64,000 bases of DNA from Archivesica marissinica (GCA_014843695.1 CM026398.1:50755459-50819458), one strand, 5' to 3'; counted from the stretch's first letter, positions 11,701-22,240 are shown. Numbers and translations: made by a program. Notes: a model not told the origin generated them from the sequence alone.

Positions 11701-12547
11701 TAATAATATAATATACCACATTTATATAGCGCCCTTTTCATAATAAGGTATGCGCTCAAAGGCGCTTTACAGTTGAACATATGACATATCACAGATATGG
11801 TAAAACATGAATAAGTAAGCAAAACATGACAATACAATACATGTATAAAAAGTAATTAGAGATTGAAAAATATGGATCTTAAAACTAAAATTACTAAACT
11901 AAAGAAACTAAAATTAAATAAAACCTACTTAATCATTAATGAAACAAGTTATCGAAACATTAGAACATTAAAAATTATAAGAACTGAAAACTAATATAAG
12001 ATGCCTAAGATAAGATATATAATTCCTAATGTCTTTGATTTAAATAACCTTAAGAAATAAACAAAAATAAAAACATTTAAAAATTATTATTAAATCTTTC
12101 ATTAAAACAACATAACTTCATTTATGAATAATATTAAAAAAAGGAAAAACTATCAACATGTAATTTGGAAATCATTGATATTTAACATCCATACGCTTGT
12201 TTGAAAAAGTGTGTTTTCAAAGATCTTTTAAAGGAACACAACGATTTTGAGTCCCTGATTCCATTGGGAAGGGCGTTCCATAGTTTTGGTGCGGCTACTT
12301 CAAATCTTCTGTCACCATATGTCACTGACTTAATGTGTCTTGGGTCCTCCTCGACTAGTCTAAGGGAACCATTTTGCGATCTTAATGTTCTCTTAGGGTG
12401 GTACACTTTCAGCATGTTTTTAATGTAAACTTGGCCTTTGTCATTTAGTGCTTTATATGTTAGTGTTAGGATTTTGTATTTAATTCTGTAGTTGACGGGT
12501 AGCCAGTGGAGATCTTCAAGAATAGGAGACACGTGGTCGAACCGGTG
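11701..12547 (-). mobile_element. 5'-truncated CR1-like LINE inserted in the 44-bp array (minus strand)
   Basis: The minus-strand frame ending at 12182 encodes a LINE C-terminal domain with FDHVSPILEDLHWLPV, YKILTLTYKAL and PKLWNALPNGIRDS, closing with FKRSLKTHFF. The 3' UTR ends in GGGCGCTATATAAATGTGGT and an ATA-rich tail at 11701. The related copy at 50727-51766 has the same ending. The array resumes on both sides, and TGCTTT at 11696-11701 and 12548-12553 may be the target-site duplication. It is a dead, truncated copy. Confidence 0.82.
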
Positions 12548-13220
12548 TGCTTTCAGTGTGTCTAGCATCTTGTTCTGTTTGTCTAGCTAGCTGCTTTCAG
12601 TGAGTCTTTCATCTTGTTCTGTTTGTCTAGCTGGCTGCTCTTGGTGAGTCTAGCATATTGTTCTGTTTGTCTAGCTGGCTACTCTTGGTGAGTCTAGCAT
12701 CTTGTTCTGTTTGTCTAGCTGGCTGCTCTCGGTGAGTCTAGCATCTTGTTCTGTTTATCTAGCTAGCTGCTTTCAGTGAGTCTTTCATCTTGTTCTGTTT
12801 GTCTAGCTGGCTGCTGTCGGTGAGTCTTTCATCTTGTTCTGTTTGTCTAGCTGGCTGCTCTCGGTGAGTCTAGCATCTTGTTCTGTTTGTCTAGCTGGCT
12901 GCTCTCGGTGAGTCTAGCATCTTGTTCTGTTTGTCTAGCTGGCTGCTCTCGGTGAGTCTAGCATCTTGTTCTGTTTGTCTAGCTGGCTGCTCTCGGTGAG
13001 TCTAGCATCTTGTTCTGTTTGTCTAGCTGGCTGCTCTCGGTGAGTCTAGCATCTTGTTCTGTTTGTCTAGCTGGCTGCTATCGGTGAGTCTAGCATCTTG
13101 TTCTGTTTGTCTAGCTGGCTGCTCTCGGTGAGTCTAGCATCTTGTTCTGTTTGTCTAGCTGGCTGCTCTCGGTGAGTCTAGCTGGCTGCTTTCAGCGAGT
13201 CTTTCATCTTGTTCTGTTTG
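12548..13220. repeat. 44-bp minisatellite, right part
   Basis: Same unit as at 10044-11700, about 15 copies, continuing after the LINE insertion. The last copies are degenerate. Confidence 0.9.
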
Positions 13221-13479
13221 TCCAGTTTCCAGAGACTTTTGTCTACTTATCTACGAATTGTTTGACAGTGACTTAGTTGTTGACTGGTTTGGATTTCAGT
13301 CCAAATGTTAGTGTTGTTGAGGACAGTTCAATGCAATTTCCATTTATGCGTTTATAAACACCATCATCTTCCACTAAGTATGGAATTTGTGTCGTTTAGT
13401 TTCGAAATTGTACTTCAGAGTCATGGAATTTGGTCTTCCCAAAAGAGTGGGAACCCTGATTGAGAGTGACGTTCATCTT
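13221..13479. other. Unique spacer between arrays
   Basis: No gene or repeat recognised. A short open frame here has no supporting splice pair or similarity. Confidence 0.4.
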
Positions 13480-13735
13480 TTTTATTTGATTTAAGTTTAT
13501 TTAACATTGCTACCCGTTGCCCATTTGAGCGACGGGCAATTTACCTAACAACACCTTTCCTGGGCAGGCTCCAGCGGTTAACCAGTACTTGGTGTACCAA
13601 CCTCCGTAAGAAACTGCCAACTTTTTCATATATAAATGAGACATTGTCTGAACGGGGCTCGAACCCATGACCATCGGTGATGACAGGTTACAGTGGTTTA
13701 CAAGTCAGCAACCGTAACCACTCGACCACGGAGAC
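13480..13735 (-). mobile_element. tRNA-derived SINE, Ser/Leu-like head (minus strand)
   Basis: Read on the minus strand, it begins CTCCGTGGTCGAGTGGTTAC (A box), has GGGTTCGAGCCCC (B box) with a long variable-arm-like stretch between, then a body with GGTTGGT..CCAAGTACTGGTTAACCGC, and ends near AATAAACTTAAATC. Related copies are at 27976-28235 and 58068-58318. Confidence 0.8.
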
Positions 13736-15800
13736 TTTCGTCTATAGTCGACTTGTTGAGAGTATATCTAACTCAACTGGTTTGAATTTGACAGGTCCAG
13801 CTGACTGATTTGAAAGTTACTGATTTAGTTGAGTTGTTTGCTAGTGACTTATCTAGTTGGCTGGTATAAGAGTGACTTGTTCGAGGACTAATCTAGTTGG
13901 CTGGTATAAGAGTGACTTGTTTGAGGACTAATCTAGTTGGCTGGTATAAGAGTGACTTGTTTGAGGACTTATCTAGTTGGCTGGTATAAGAGTGACTTGT
14001 TTGAGGACTTATCTAGTTGGCTGGTATAAGAGTGACTTGTTAGAGGACTAATCTAGTTGGCTGGTATAAGAGTGACTTGTTTGAGGACTAATCTAGTTGG
14101 CTGGTATAAGAGTGACTTGTTTGAGGACTTATCTAGTTTGCTGGTATAAGAGTGACTTGTTGGAGGACTTATCTAGTTGGCTGTTATAATAGTGACTTGT
14201 TTGATGGGGACTTATCTAGTTGGCTGGTATAAGAGTGACTTGTTGGAGGACTTATCTAGTTGGCTGGTATAAGAGTGACTTGTTTGAGGACTTATCTAGT
14301 TGGCTGGTATAAGAGTGACTTGTTCGAGGACTAATCTAGTTGGCTGGTATAAGAGTGACTTGTTTGAGGACTTATCTAGTTGGCTGGTATAAGAGTGACT
14401 TGTTTGAGGACTAATCTAGTTGGCAATTATAAGAGTGACTTGTTTGAGGACTTATCTAGTTGGCTGGTATAAGAATGACTTGTTTGAGGACTTATCTAGT
14501 TGGCAATTATAAGAGTGACTTGTTTGAGGACTTATCTAGTTGGCTGGTATAAGAGTGACTTGTTTGATGGGGACTTATCTAGTTGGCTGGTATAGGAGTG
14601 ACTTGTTTGAGGACTTATCTAGTTGGCTGGTATAAGAGTGACTTGTTTGAGGACTTATCTAGTTGGCTGGTATAAGAGTGACTTGTTTGAGGACGTATCT
14701 AGTTGGCTGGTATAAGAGTGACTTGTTGGAGGACTTATCTAGTTGGCTGGTATAAGAGTGACTTGTTTGAGGACTAATCTAGTTGGCTGGTATAAGAGTG
14801 ACTTGTTTGAGGACTAATCTAGTTGGCTGGTATAAGAGTGACTTGTTTGAGGACTTATCTAGTTGGCTGGTATAAGAGTGACTTGTTTGATGGGGACTTA
14901 TCTAGTTGGCTGGTATAGGAGTGACTTGTTTGAGGACTTATCTAGTTGGCTGGTATAAGAGTGACTTGTTTGAGGACTTATCTAGTTGGCTGGTATAAGA
15001 GTGACTTGTTTGAGGACTTATCTAGTTGGCTGGTATAAGAGTGACTTGTTTGAGGACTTATCTAGTTGGCTGGTATAAGAGTGACTTGTTTGAGGACTTA
15101 TCTAGTTGGCTGGTATAAGAGTGACTTGTTTGAGGACTAATCTAGTTGGCTGGTATAAGAGTGACTTGTTTGAGGACTAATCTAGTTGGCTGGTATAAGA
15201 GTGACTTGTTTGAGGACTAATCTAGTTGGCTGGTAGAAGAGTGACTTGTTTGAGGACTTATCTAGTTGGCTGGTATAAGAGTGACTTGTTTGATGGGGAC
15301 TTATCTAGTTGGCTGGTATAGGAGTGACTGTTTGAGGACTTATCTAGTTGGCTGGTATAAGAGTGACTTGTTGGAGGACTTATCTAGTTGGCTGGTATAA
15401 GAGTGACTTGTTTGATGGGGACTTATCTAGTTGGCTGGTATAAGAGTGACTTGTTTGAGGACTTATCTAGTTGGCTGGTATAAGAGTGACTTGTTTGATG
15501 GGGACTTATCTAGTTGGCTGGTATAAGAGTGACTTGTTTGATGGGGACTTATCTAGTTGGCTGGTATAAGAGTGACTTGTTTGAGGACTATCTAGTTGGC
15601 TGGTAGAAGAGTGTCTTGTTTGATGGAGGACTTATCTAGTTGGCTGATAGAAGAGTGACTTGTTTGAGGACTTATCTAGTTGGCTGGTATAAGAGTGACT
15701 TGTTTGAGGACTTATCTAGTTGGCTGGTATAAGAGTGACTTGTTTGAGGACTTATCTAGTTGGCTTGTATAAGAGTGACTTGTTCGAGGACTAATCTAGT
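13736..15800. repeat. 40-bp minisatellite, about 49 copies
   Basis: The units contain TCTAGTTGGCTGGTATAAGA and GTGACTTGTTTGAGGACTTA. A recurrent variant adds bases (TTTGATGGGGACTTATC). The first roughly 110 bp are degenerate copies. The wording relates it to the 33-bp array at 16076 and loosely to the 44-bp array at 10044. Confidence 0.92.
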
Positions 15801-15990
15801 TGGTTTAAACATAGTTATTCCATTATATACATTCACTAAACATTACATGTACACAACATCCAAGAATAGGAAAGGATTAAAACGGAAGCAGAGCTGATAT
15901 ATTTTCTCTCCTTGCAGTTCAAAATACACAGTACTATATTGGACCGTGTGGAACTAATCTAGTTGATTTGTTGAGAGGCACTTTTGTCTA
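15801..15990. other. Short unique insert between arrays
   Basis: About 190 bp of unrelated AT-rich sequence interrupting the minisatellite. It is not recognised. Confidence 0.4.
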
Positions 15991-16073
15991 CAAGTCAGAT
16001 TAAGTCGACAAGACCAGTCACTCTCATCCAGTCAGGATGAGAGTGACTGGTCTTGTCGACTTAATCTGACTTG
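15991..16073. repeat. Perfect palindrome, 39-bp arms with 5-base loop
   Basis: Bases 15991-16029 are the exact reverse complement of 16035-16073 around the loop AGTCA. The arms contain the array word GAGAGTGACTGG, so the palindrome was made from the neighbouring satellite. Confidence 0.95.
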
Positions 16074-16075
16074 TT

Positions 16076-16432
16076 TAGTTGACTGGTTTGAGAGTGACTT
16101 GTCTGCCATAGTTGACTGGTTTGAGAGTGACTTGTCTGCCATAGTTGACTGGTTTGAGAGTGACTTGTCTGCCATAGTTGACTGGTTTGAGAGTGACTTG
16201 TCTGCCATAGTTGACTGGTTTGAGAGTGACTTGTCTGCCATAGTTGACTGGTTTGAGAGTGACTTGTCTGCCATAGTTGACTGGTTTGAGAGTGACTTGT
16301 CTGCCATAGTTGACTGGTTTGAGAGTGACTAGTCTGCCATAGTTGACTGGTTTGAGAGTGACTTGTCTGCCATAGTTGACTGGTTTGAGAGTGACTTGTC
16401 TGCCATAGTTGACTGGTTTGAGAGTGATTTGC
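16076..16432. repeat. 33-bp minisatellite, about 11 copies
   Basis: Units of GTTGACTGGTTTGAGAGTGA plus CTTGTCTGCCATA, nearly identical. One copy has ACTAGTC for ACTTGTC near 16330. Thirty-three bases equal 11 codons, so open frames on both strands are artefacts. Confidence 0.93.
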
Positions 16433-16989
16433 ATGTTGGCCTGCTGCACAGTAAAGTGCCCATTTGAGTTAGCATCAAAGTCAAAAATTAAAGTTTTTTA
16501 TTTTTATAAAAAAATTGGTTATTATTGTAGGGTTAGATGTCCTGTATATGGTACGAAACATAAAAAGATAACTTTTTTCAAATTTTGTGTGTCAAGTAAG
16601 GCTGTGTGACGGACATTACACAAGCAAGTAAAAAGTGCTTTACTGAACAAATTTTCTTGCATTTTTCTGAATGAATTGAGTATGAAGTTTAAAATGATAT
16701 CTGTTTAGTTGCTTAAATTTAGTATTTGAGAAAAATAATCCATGATATTTCACAATTGTGTCGATATTTTTCATTATTTCTGGAGTGGCTTTAATGTAAT
16801 CTGTAAACTGAACACAGCTTCATTGAAAATTGTATCTTCAGAGGAACTTCAAAACATCAGTAACAAATTAGGAACATTAACCCTTTTATTTTTTTACATG
16901 TAGTTTGACTTTCGTAATAAATAAACAACACTTGCAAAGGTGTGCAAAAATTGTTTTTGAGCATTCTTTCAAAATATCAACCAGTTAAA
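16433..16989. other. AT-rich stretch, partly dispersed repeat
   Basis: Starts with GCCTGCTGCACAGTAAAGTG, which recurs in inverted form near 23211-23235 with one mismatch. TGTGACGGAC occurs near 16608 and again near 22788. No gene seen. Confidence 0.4.
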
Positions 16990-17446
16990 GGTCAGACGGT
17001 GTTATTGATATAGTGGTCTGGGATTGGTTGAAAAAGTGTAGGGAAGCCCTTAAGAGTTATTGATACATGAACTGATTGGCTGAGTAGGTATTGTCACAAA
17101 TAGTGAACATGACTTCTAAATATTAAAATACAATATATGAGCTGCATTTTGGAATATTTAAAAATATTTGCAGACAATATGGTGACAAATAAACAGCATA
17201 TTATAAATGCAGGTGTCAGTGCAACATTCACCACTAAATTACCTTCAGAGTAGGGGTGGGTGCCTTTAGTGGGAAATATAAAAAACCGCAATCGGTCAAC
17301 CCCATTGAAATTTGACATTTTCCTGTGGCTCAAAGGCCAGTCTGTTGAAAACTACTGTCTTTTGTGCCAAACTATTTTGGGGGAAAATATAATGGCACTG
17401 TATGTTATAATGGTGACCTATGGAAATTGCAATAGCGGTGTCTGAC
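16990..17446 (+). repeat. Dispersed ~450-bp repeat (inverted copy at 63232-63680)
   Basis: The sequence from GGTCAGACGGTGTTATTGAT through CTGTGGCTCAAAGGCCAGTC to GCGGTGTCTGACCT matches the reverse complement of 63232-63680 at high but incomplete identity. No coding potential or terminal repeats were identified, so its class is unknown. Confidence 0.75.
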
Positions 17447-17539
17447 CTAAACAATTAAGCGCATTTTTCCATCAAAGAGAACAGTTTCAGTATAGTTTTA
17501 AAGATTTTCTTCATTTTGTTTGAATAAATTGTACTTTAA

Positions 17540-17640
17540 ACACTAATATCACAATACTTTAATCCATATACATGTCTATTCACTTTAGGCGGTAATCCAC
17601 ATGTCTATTCATACTAGGGGATAATCCACATATGTCATAG
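17540..17640. repeat. Degenerate AATCCACATGTCTATTC minisatellite, left flank of LINE
   Basis: Three degenerate units with AATCCACATGTCTATTCA at spacings of about 30-45 bp. The same degenerate repeat resumes on the other side of the LINE (21575-21860). Confidence 0.7.
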
Positions 17641-17854
17641 GAGAGAGATGCGCGCGCAACCGGGAAAGTCGCGTTTTTAACATCTGCTACAACTCGCATT
17701 GAAACTGTGAAAATAAAATACTTACAGCGTAAATTAACGTGTGTAATTTGGTAAAACAGGAACACTATATCCCTGCTACCTATAACCACTGACATTATGT
17801 CTGACTAATTACTTGGTAGGTTGGTAACCACCCCTGACCACTTCTCTGTCCACG

Positions 17855-20800
17855 ATGCCCAAATCCAAGATGGCCGCCCCCATGAATGAAAGGCATGTCC
17901 TTCTGAGATTTTTATTACTGATATGTCTGCTGACCTATATACTCTACAACCAACTCCACCAACACCCACTAACCAATAAGACTACTCTCCTAGGAGCAAG
18001 TTTCTCCTCCAGTGCACCGAAGAATTTTACATTTGCACACCCAGGAAATGAGTCACTGAAAGGCACCCCTCCAACCAGAGCCCGACTATGCTTCTTCACG
18101 TTACTCATGCTACTCTCAGGCGACATCCAGACCAACCCAGGACCAGGGAATGGATCTATCTTCCCATGTGGTACTTGCGACTCACCTGTTACCTGGACCC
18201 AGAAAGGTGTATGCTGCAACAACTGTAGTATGTGGTACCACAAAACGTGTGGGGACATTAGCTCCAAGAACATGTCGTATCTCGAGAAGTCCCACGTAGT
18301 TTGGCTGTGTTGTATATGTGACAGTATTAACATTGACAGTTTCTCATTTAATAACTATGAACTATATACATCCAACGTTTTCTCGCCACTATCTAACCTG
18401 GACTCTTCCCTAGAATCAGTTACATCATCCTGCTTTAGCCCAGTACATACCAGTAGCCCCCATACTTCGCACAAGAAATGCAACAAGAACACGTCATCTC
18501 GTAGACCCTCACATAGCGTTCCTGAGCCACGACCAACACACCGGTCCCATGGAAGTACCTCTACTGAGCCGGGAACAGTCCCACGACACACATCCAACAT
18601 TCGACTATTGACGATCAACTGCTGCAGCATTAGAACTAACAAGTCTGAGTTTAAGGCTGCACTAGACTACCTGAAGCCTAACATCATATGCGGCACTGAG
18701 TCCTGGCTACGAGGCATCAAGCCGGGCAGCGACCCGCATAGGGATGCAATCAAATCTTCAGAGGTCTTCCCAGACAGCATCACTGTGATCAGAAATGACA
18801 GATCATCTGGAGTAGGTGGGGGAGTGTTCACAGCTGCTAGTACTGGCCTCATCATGGACGCTATGCCAGATTTAACTACTAACTGTGAAATTGTGTGGTC
18901 GAAAATTAAAGTCAAACAGCAACGTGACATTTTACTGTGCTCTTTCTATATGCCACATCGTAATATCAACGACATCAATCAACTAAAGAACTCTTTGAAC
19001 AATCTCAGTAACAACCTCAGTGATAAAACTATTATACTAGCCGGCGACTTTAATTGCCCAGACATTGACTGGAATTCCAACATCGTTAGGAAGGGCGCAG
19101 CCGACCGCGATGTCCAAGTAGCCCTGGTTGACCTCATGGCGGATTATGGTCTCACACAGATACATGACCAGCCCACTAGAATGGGAAATATGCTAGACCT
19201 TGTTTTCATTAACAACCCATCTCTTGTTAAATCATCGACATCAGTCCCAGGGATAAGTGACCACGCCATGATCATCACTGATATCAACATTATACCACAT
19301 ATTGTCATACAGAAGCGTAGGAAGATCCACATATTCTCCAAGGCTGACTGGCCACATATCTACGAGGCTACAGTGTCCCTATCCAACACCATAGTCAACA
19401 GTGACCTTACAACCGCCACCGAAACCCTATGGGGTACCTTCAAAACTGGTGTTATGGACATTATGGAGAAGTACATCCCTACTAAGATGAGTAAACATCG
19501 TAAATCACTACCGTGGTTCAACAGAACACTACTACGGATGACCAGAAGGAAATCAAGGCTATACAAGCATGCTAAGAAGACCAACCAGTGGCAGGCATAC
19601 AACATATTCCAGAAAGAATGTAAAAAGCAATTCAAGAAAGCCGAGATTAACCATATCAACAGTACAATCCAAAAAGGCCTAGACGAAAACAACACCAAAC
19701 CCTTCTGGAGGTACGTGAAATCTCGCCGTCAAGACAGCACTGGCATAGCTCCACTCAAGAAGATGGGACAACTGCTAAACAACAGTCGAGAAAAAGCACA
19801 GATCCTTGTAGAACAATTCAGCTCTGTATTCACGAAGAACACACCAGCCCAGAACCAAGGCTCACACGCACAGCGTCCAGCGGAGAATATCCCACACCTA
19901 TCCGTCACCACCAAAGGAGTAGAGAAACTACTGGAAAATATCAACGTCTCCAAGGCCATGGGTCCCGACTGTATACCAAACATCTTACTGAAGACTTGTG
20001 CAGCACAGCTAGCCCCAGCACTACGTTATATTTTCCAACAGTCACTTGACTCTGGAAGTCTACCTGCGGATTGGCGCAATGCGAATATAGCCCCAGTATT
20101 CAAGAAAGGTGACGTCCACTTGGCCGAAAACTATAGACCAGTTTCTCTAACCTGTATATCATGTAAACTTCTCGAGCATATTATCTGCAAGCATATCCTT
20201 GATCATCTCTCCAAGCACAAGATTTTAACATCTCTTAACCATGGCTTCCGCTCCGGGTATTCCTGTGAAACCCAACTGATCACAACTATGCACGATCTAT
20301 TTCAAAGTCACGACAAGGGACATCAGATCGACATCGCCATTCTAGATTTTTCCAAAGCGTTCGACACCGTACCGCACGAACTGCTACTTGGCAAGCTGAA
20401 CGATTATGGCATCAGCGGCCCTATCAACAACTGGCTACGTGACTTTCTTACGAGGCGCAATATGAGCGTCGTGATTGAGGGTGAACGGTCAGATGCAGTC
20501 CACGTTGACTCCGGTGTGCCGCAGGGTACTGTCCTTGGCCCACTCTTGTTCTTATGCCACATCAATGATCTTCCCGAGGTGGTGAAGTCCCAAGTTAGAC
20601 TCTTCGCCGATGATTGTCTACTGTACAGACCCATCAAGTCAGCAAGGGATCATCTGCTGCTGCATGAGGACCTTTCAGCCCTCGAGTCCTGGGCCAAGAC
20701 ATGGGGAATGCGCTTCAACGCAAAGAAGTGCTACATACTCAGTATCAACAACAAGTCATCACATTTCTACCAACTTGATAATGTCTTCCTTCAACAAGTC

Positions 20801-21235
20801 AACGAGAACCCTTACCTAGGAGTCACTATCCAATCCGACCTGAAGTGGAACACGCATATATCCAAGGTCATAAAGAAGGCGAATTCTTCTCTGGGATTCA
20901 TCAGACGTAACCTTTCCCACTGCCCACTCACATGCAGGAAGACAGCTTATCTGGCTCTTGTTAGATCTATCCTCGAATACAGCTCTATCGTCTGGGATCC
21001 TTATTATGTCAAGGACATAGAAAGACTCGAGAGAGTACAACGACAAGCAGCCAGATTCATTACTGGAGACTACAAGTCCCGAGAGGAAGGATGTGTCTCA
21101 ACCATGCTTCAGAACCAGGGCCTGCACAGCCTCCAAGATAGAAGGAGGGTCAACAGACTGACGTTTATGTACAAAGTGGTTCAGGGGCAGGTGCCAGCTC
21201 TACCCAGTCATGGCATACTAACACCCACAAGGTAG
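17855..21235 (+). CDS. LINE ORF: 2A-like motif, PHD finger, endonuclease and reverse transcriptase
   Basis: The 1126-residue product starts MPKSKMAAPMNERH, followed by a hydrophobic segment (about residues 15-30). Around residues 76-97 lies a Leu-rich stretch and GDIQTNPGP. A PHD-type zinc finger follows (Cys105, Cys108, Cys121, Cys124, His129, Cys132, Cys152/153, Cys155). The AP-like endonuclease (about 248-480) shows LAGDFN and a GISDHA motif. The reverse transcriptase (about 690-960) shows FSKAFDTVPHELL, SGVPQGTVLGPLLF and the catalytic FADD at 917-920. The family copies its own RNA at a nicked target. A TAG at 21233 ends this frame, but the same frame stays open with LINE-like sequence (YFPKTIIDWNSL) to TAA at 21461, which would be the natural end, so the protein is shortened by about 76 residues. 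Confidence 0.92.
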   Translation: MPKSKMAAPMNERHVLLRFLLLICLLTYILYNQLHQHPLTNKTTLLGASFSSSAPKNFTFAHPGNESLKGTPPTRARLCFFTLLMLLSGDIQTNPGPGNGSIFPCGTCDSPVTWTQKGVCCNNCSMWYHKTCGDISSKNMSYLEKSHVVWLCCICDSINIDSFSFNNYELYTSNVFSPLSNLDSSLESVTSSCFSPVHTSSPHTSHKKCNKNTSSRRPSHSVPEPRPTHRSHGSTSTEPGTVPRHTSNIRLLTINCCSIRTNKSEFKAALDYLKPNIICGTESWLRGIKPGSDPHRDAIKSSEVFPDSITVIRNDRSSGVGGGVFTAASTGLIMDAMPDLTTNCEIVWSKIKVKQQRDILLCSFYMPHRNINDINQLKNSLNNLSNNLSDKTIILAGDFNCPDIDWNSNIVRKGAADRDVQVALVDLMADYGLTQIHDQPTRMGNMLDLVFINNPSLVKSSTSVPGISDHAMIITDINIIPHIVIQKRRKIHIFSKADWPHIYEATVSLSNTIVNSDLTTATETLWGTFKTGVMDIMEKYIPTKMSKHRKSLPWFNRTLLRMTRRKSRLYKHAKKTNQWQAYNIFQKECKKQFKKAEINHINSTIQKGLDENNTKPFWRYVKSRRQDSTGIAPLKKMGQLLNNSREKAQILVEQFSSVFTKNTPAQNQGSHAQRPAENIPHLSVTTKGVEKLLENINVSKAMGPDCIPNILLKTCAAQLAPALRYIFQQSLDSGSLPADWRNANIAPVFKKGDVHLAENYRPVSLTCISCKLLEHIICKHILDHLSKHKILTSLNHGFRSGYSCETQLITTMHDLFQSHDKGHQIDIAILDFSKAFDTVPHELLLGKLNDYGISGPINNWLRDFLTRRNMSVVIEGERSDAVHVDSGVPQGTVLGPLLFLCHINDLPEVVKSQVRLFADDCLLYRPIKSARDHLLLHEDLSALESWAKTWGMRFNAKKCYILSINNKSSHFYQLDNVFLQQVNENPYLGVTIQSDLKWNTHISKVIKKANSSLGFIRRNLSHCPLTCRKTAYLALVRSILEYSSIVWDPYYVKDIERLERVQRQAARFITGDYKSREEGCVSTMLQNQGLHSLQDRRRVNRLTFMYKVVQGQVPALPSHGILTPTR
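18083..18145 (+). other. 2A-like ribosome-skipping motif in the LINE ORF
   Basis: The segment ends GDIQTNPGP (Gly-Pro junction between 18142 and 18143), after the Leu-rich FFTLLMLL. Motifs of the form D-x-E-x-N-P-G-P direct ribosome skipping in some viruses and in known non-LTR retrotransposons. Here Glu is replaced by Gln, so activity is uncertain. If active, it would release a 96-residue N-terminal piece with a hydrophobic segment from the PHD-endonuclease-RT body. Confidence 0.75.
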
Positions 21236-21574
21236 AAAAGAAACATTAAACTAAAACAATTCAGTGGTTACACAACATCAAATGTACTGTCAAACTATGT
21301 GACAAACAATTCAAAGTGCTTTAACCTAATACAGTGCAAAACTGAACAGTATAGGAGATCATATTTTCCTAAAACCATTATTGATTGGAACTCCTTGAGT
21401 GACAGTGTTGTGCGCGCTGACAAAGCAAGCAGCTTCAAAGCTGCCCTGATCCGGGACATATAATTAACCGGACCGCATCTCTCTCCCGTCGCGATATATA
21501 CCAAATTTGGTCCTGCGACGTATACATCCAGATCCAGATCCATGTCTATCAAATTCTACGGGTTTGGGGACAAT

Positions 21575-21860
21575 ATACATTGTAGCAATCCACATGCTTA
21601 TTTACACTAAGGAGGTCAGGGGATTCAGCATTCTATATAGTTATGTCTATTCACTCTTGGGGGTAATCCACTTGTCTATTTAATTGAGAGGGGGGAATCT
21701 ACAATCCACATGTCTATTCATTATGAGGTCAATGGTCTATAATACACATGCCTGATTCACAGTATTCAATCAACATGTATTTTCACTAAAGCGAAATTCA
21801 CAGTTTGTAATCCACATGTCTTTTGGGGAATAAGCAGTATATAATCCATTTGGAGTACGG
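21575..21860. repeat. Degenerate AATCCACATGTCTATTC minisatellite, right flank of LINE
   Basis: About seven diverged units with words such as AATCCACATGTCTATTCA and AATCCACTTGTCTATTTA. It resumes weakly at about 22255-22390 after a SINE. The unit is about 40-50 bp. Confidence 0.65.
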
Positions 21861-21870
21861 GTCAGCAACA

Positions 21871-22240
21871 GTTGGATCTGTAGTCCAGTGGTTAACACGT
21901 TGGACTGGTAATCCAGGGATTGCAGGTATGATCCCTCGTCTGACCCTAATAAAATTAACAGTCTTTCAGATGGGACGTTAATCCGAGGTCTCGCGTTGGT
22001 GCTTTACACTGTGCACGTAAAAGAACCAGAGGAGACTCTGGAATGGGCTGTATCATTGCACTATCCTCCAAAATGACTAATCTCTTCAGGAGGAGTCTGT
22101 TTCATTGCACTATCCTCCAAAATGACTAATCTCTTCAGGAGGAGTCTGTTTCATTGCACTATCCTCCAAAATGACTAATCTCTTCAGGAGGCGTCGCTTA
22201 AATGGGCAACCGGTAGCGGCGATAAATAAATGTAAAACAC
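21871..22240 (+). mobile_element. tRNA-derived SINE (Thr-like head) with internal triplication
   Basis: Head with TAGTCCAGTGGTTAACACG (A box), ACTGGTAATCC (Thr-like anticodon arm) and a diverged B box GGTATGATCCC. The body carries AATAAAATTAACAGTCTTTC and the tail CGGCGATAAATAAATGTAAA. A 49-bp stretch (CATTGCACTATCCTCCAAAA to CTTCAGGAGGA) is present three times in tandem, unlike the sister copies at 24062, 58350 and 62797. Confidence 0.85.

Larger units (their letters stand above)
17641..21550 (+). mobile_element. Near-intact CR1/L2-like LINE retrotransposon
   Basis: A single-ORF non-LTR element with a roughly 210-bp GC-richer 5' UTR, an ORF from 17855 and a short 3' UTR ending with a small tandem (AGATCC) run near 21540. 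It lies inside a degenerate minisatellite that continues on both sides. The exact ends are estimated from where that satellite stops and restarts. Among the LINEs in the window it is by far the most complete, so it is probably a fairly recent insertion. Confidence 0.85.

Noticed and set aside
10044..13220. Real multi-microexon gene in the 44-bp array
   Set aside because: The splice-like words are regular but the 13-14-base pieces give no stable coding frame. Kept only as a splicing-decoy idea.
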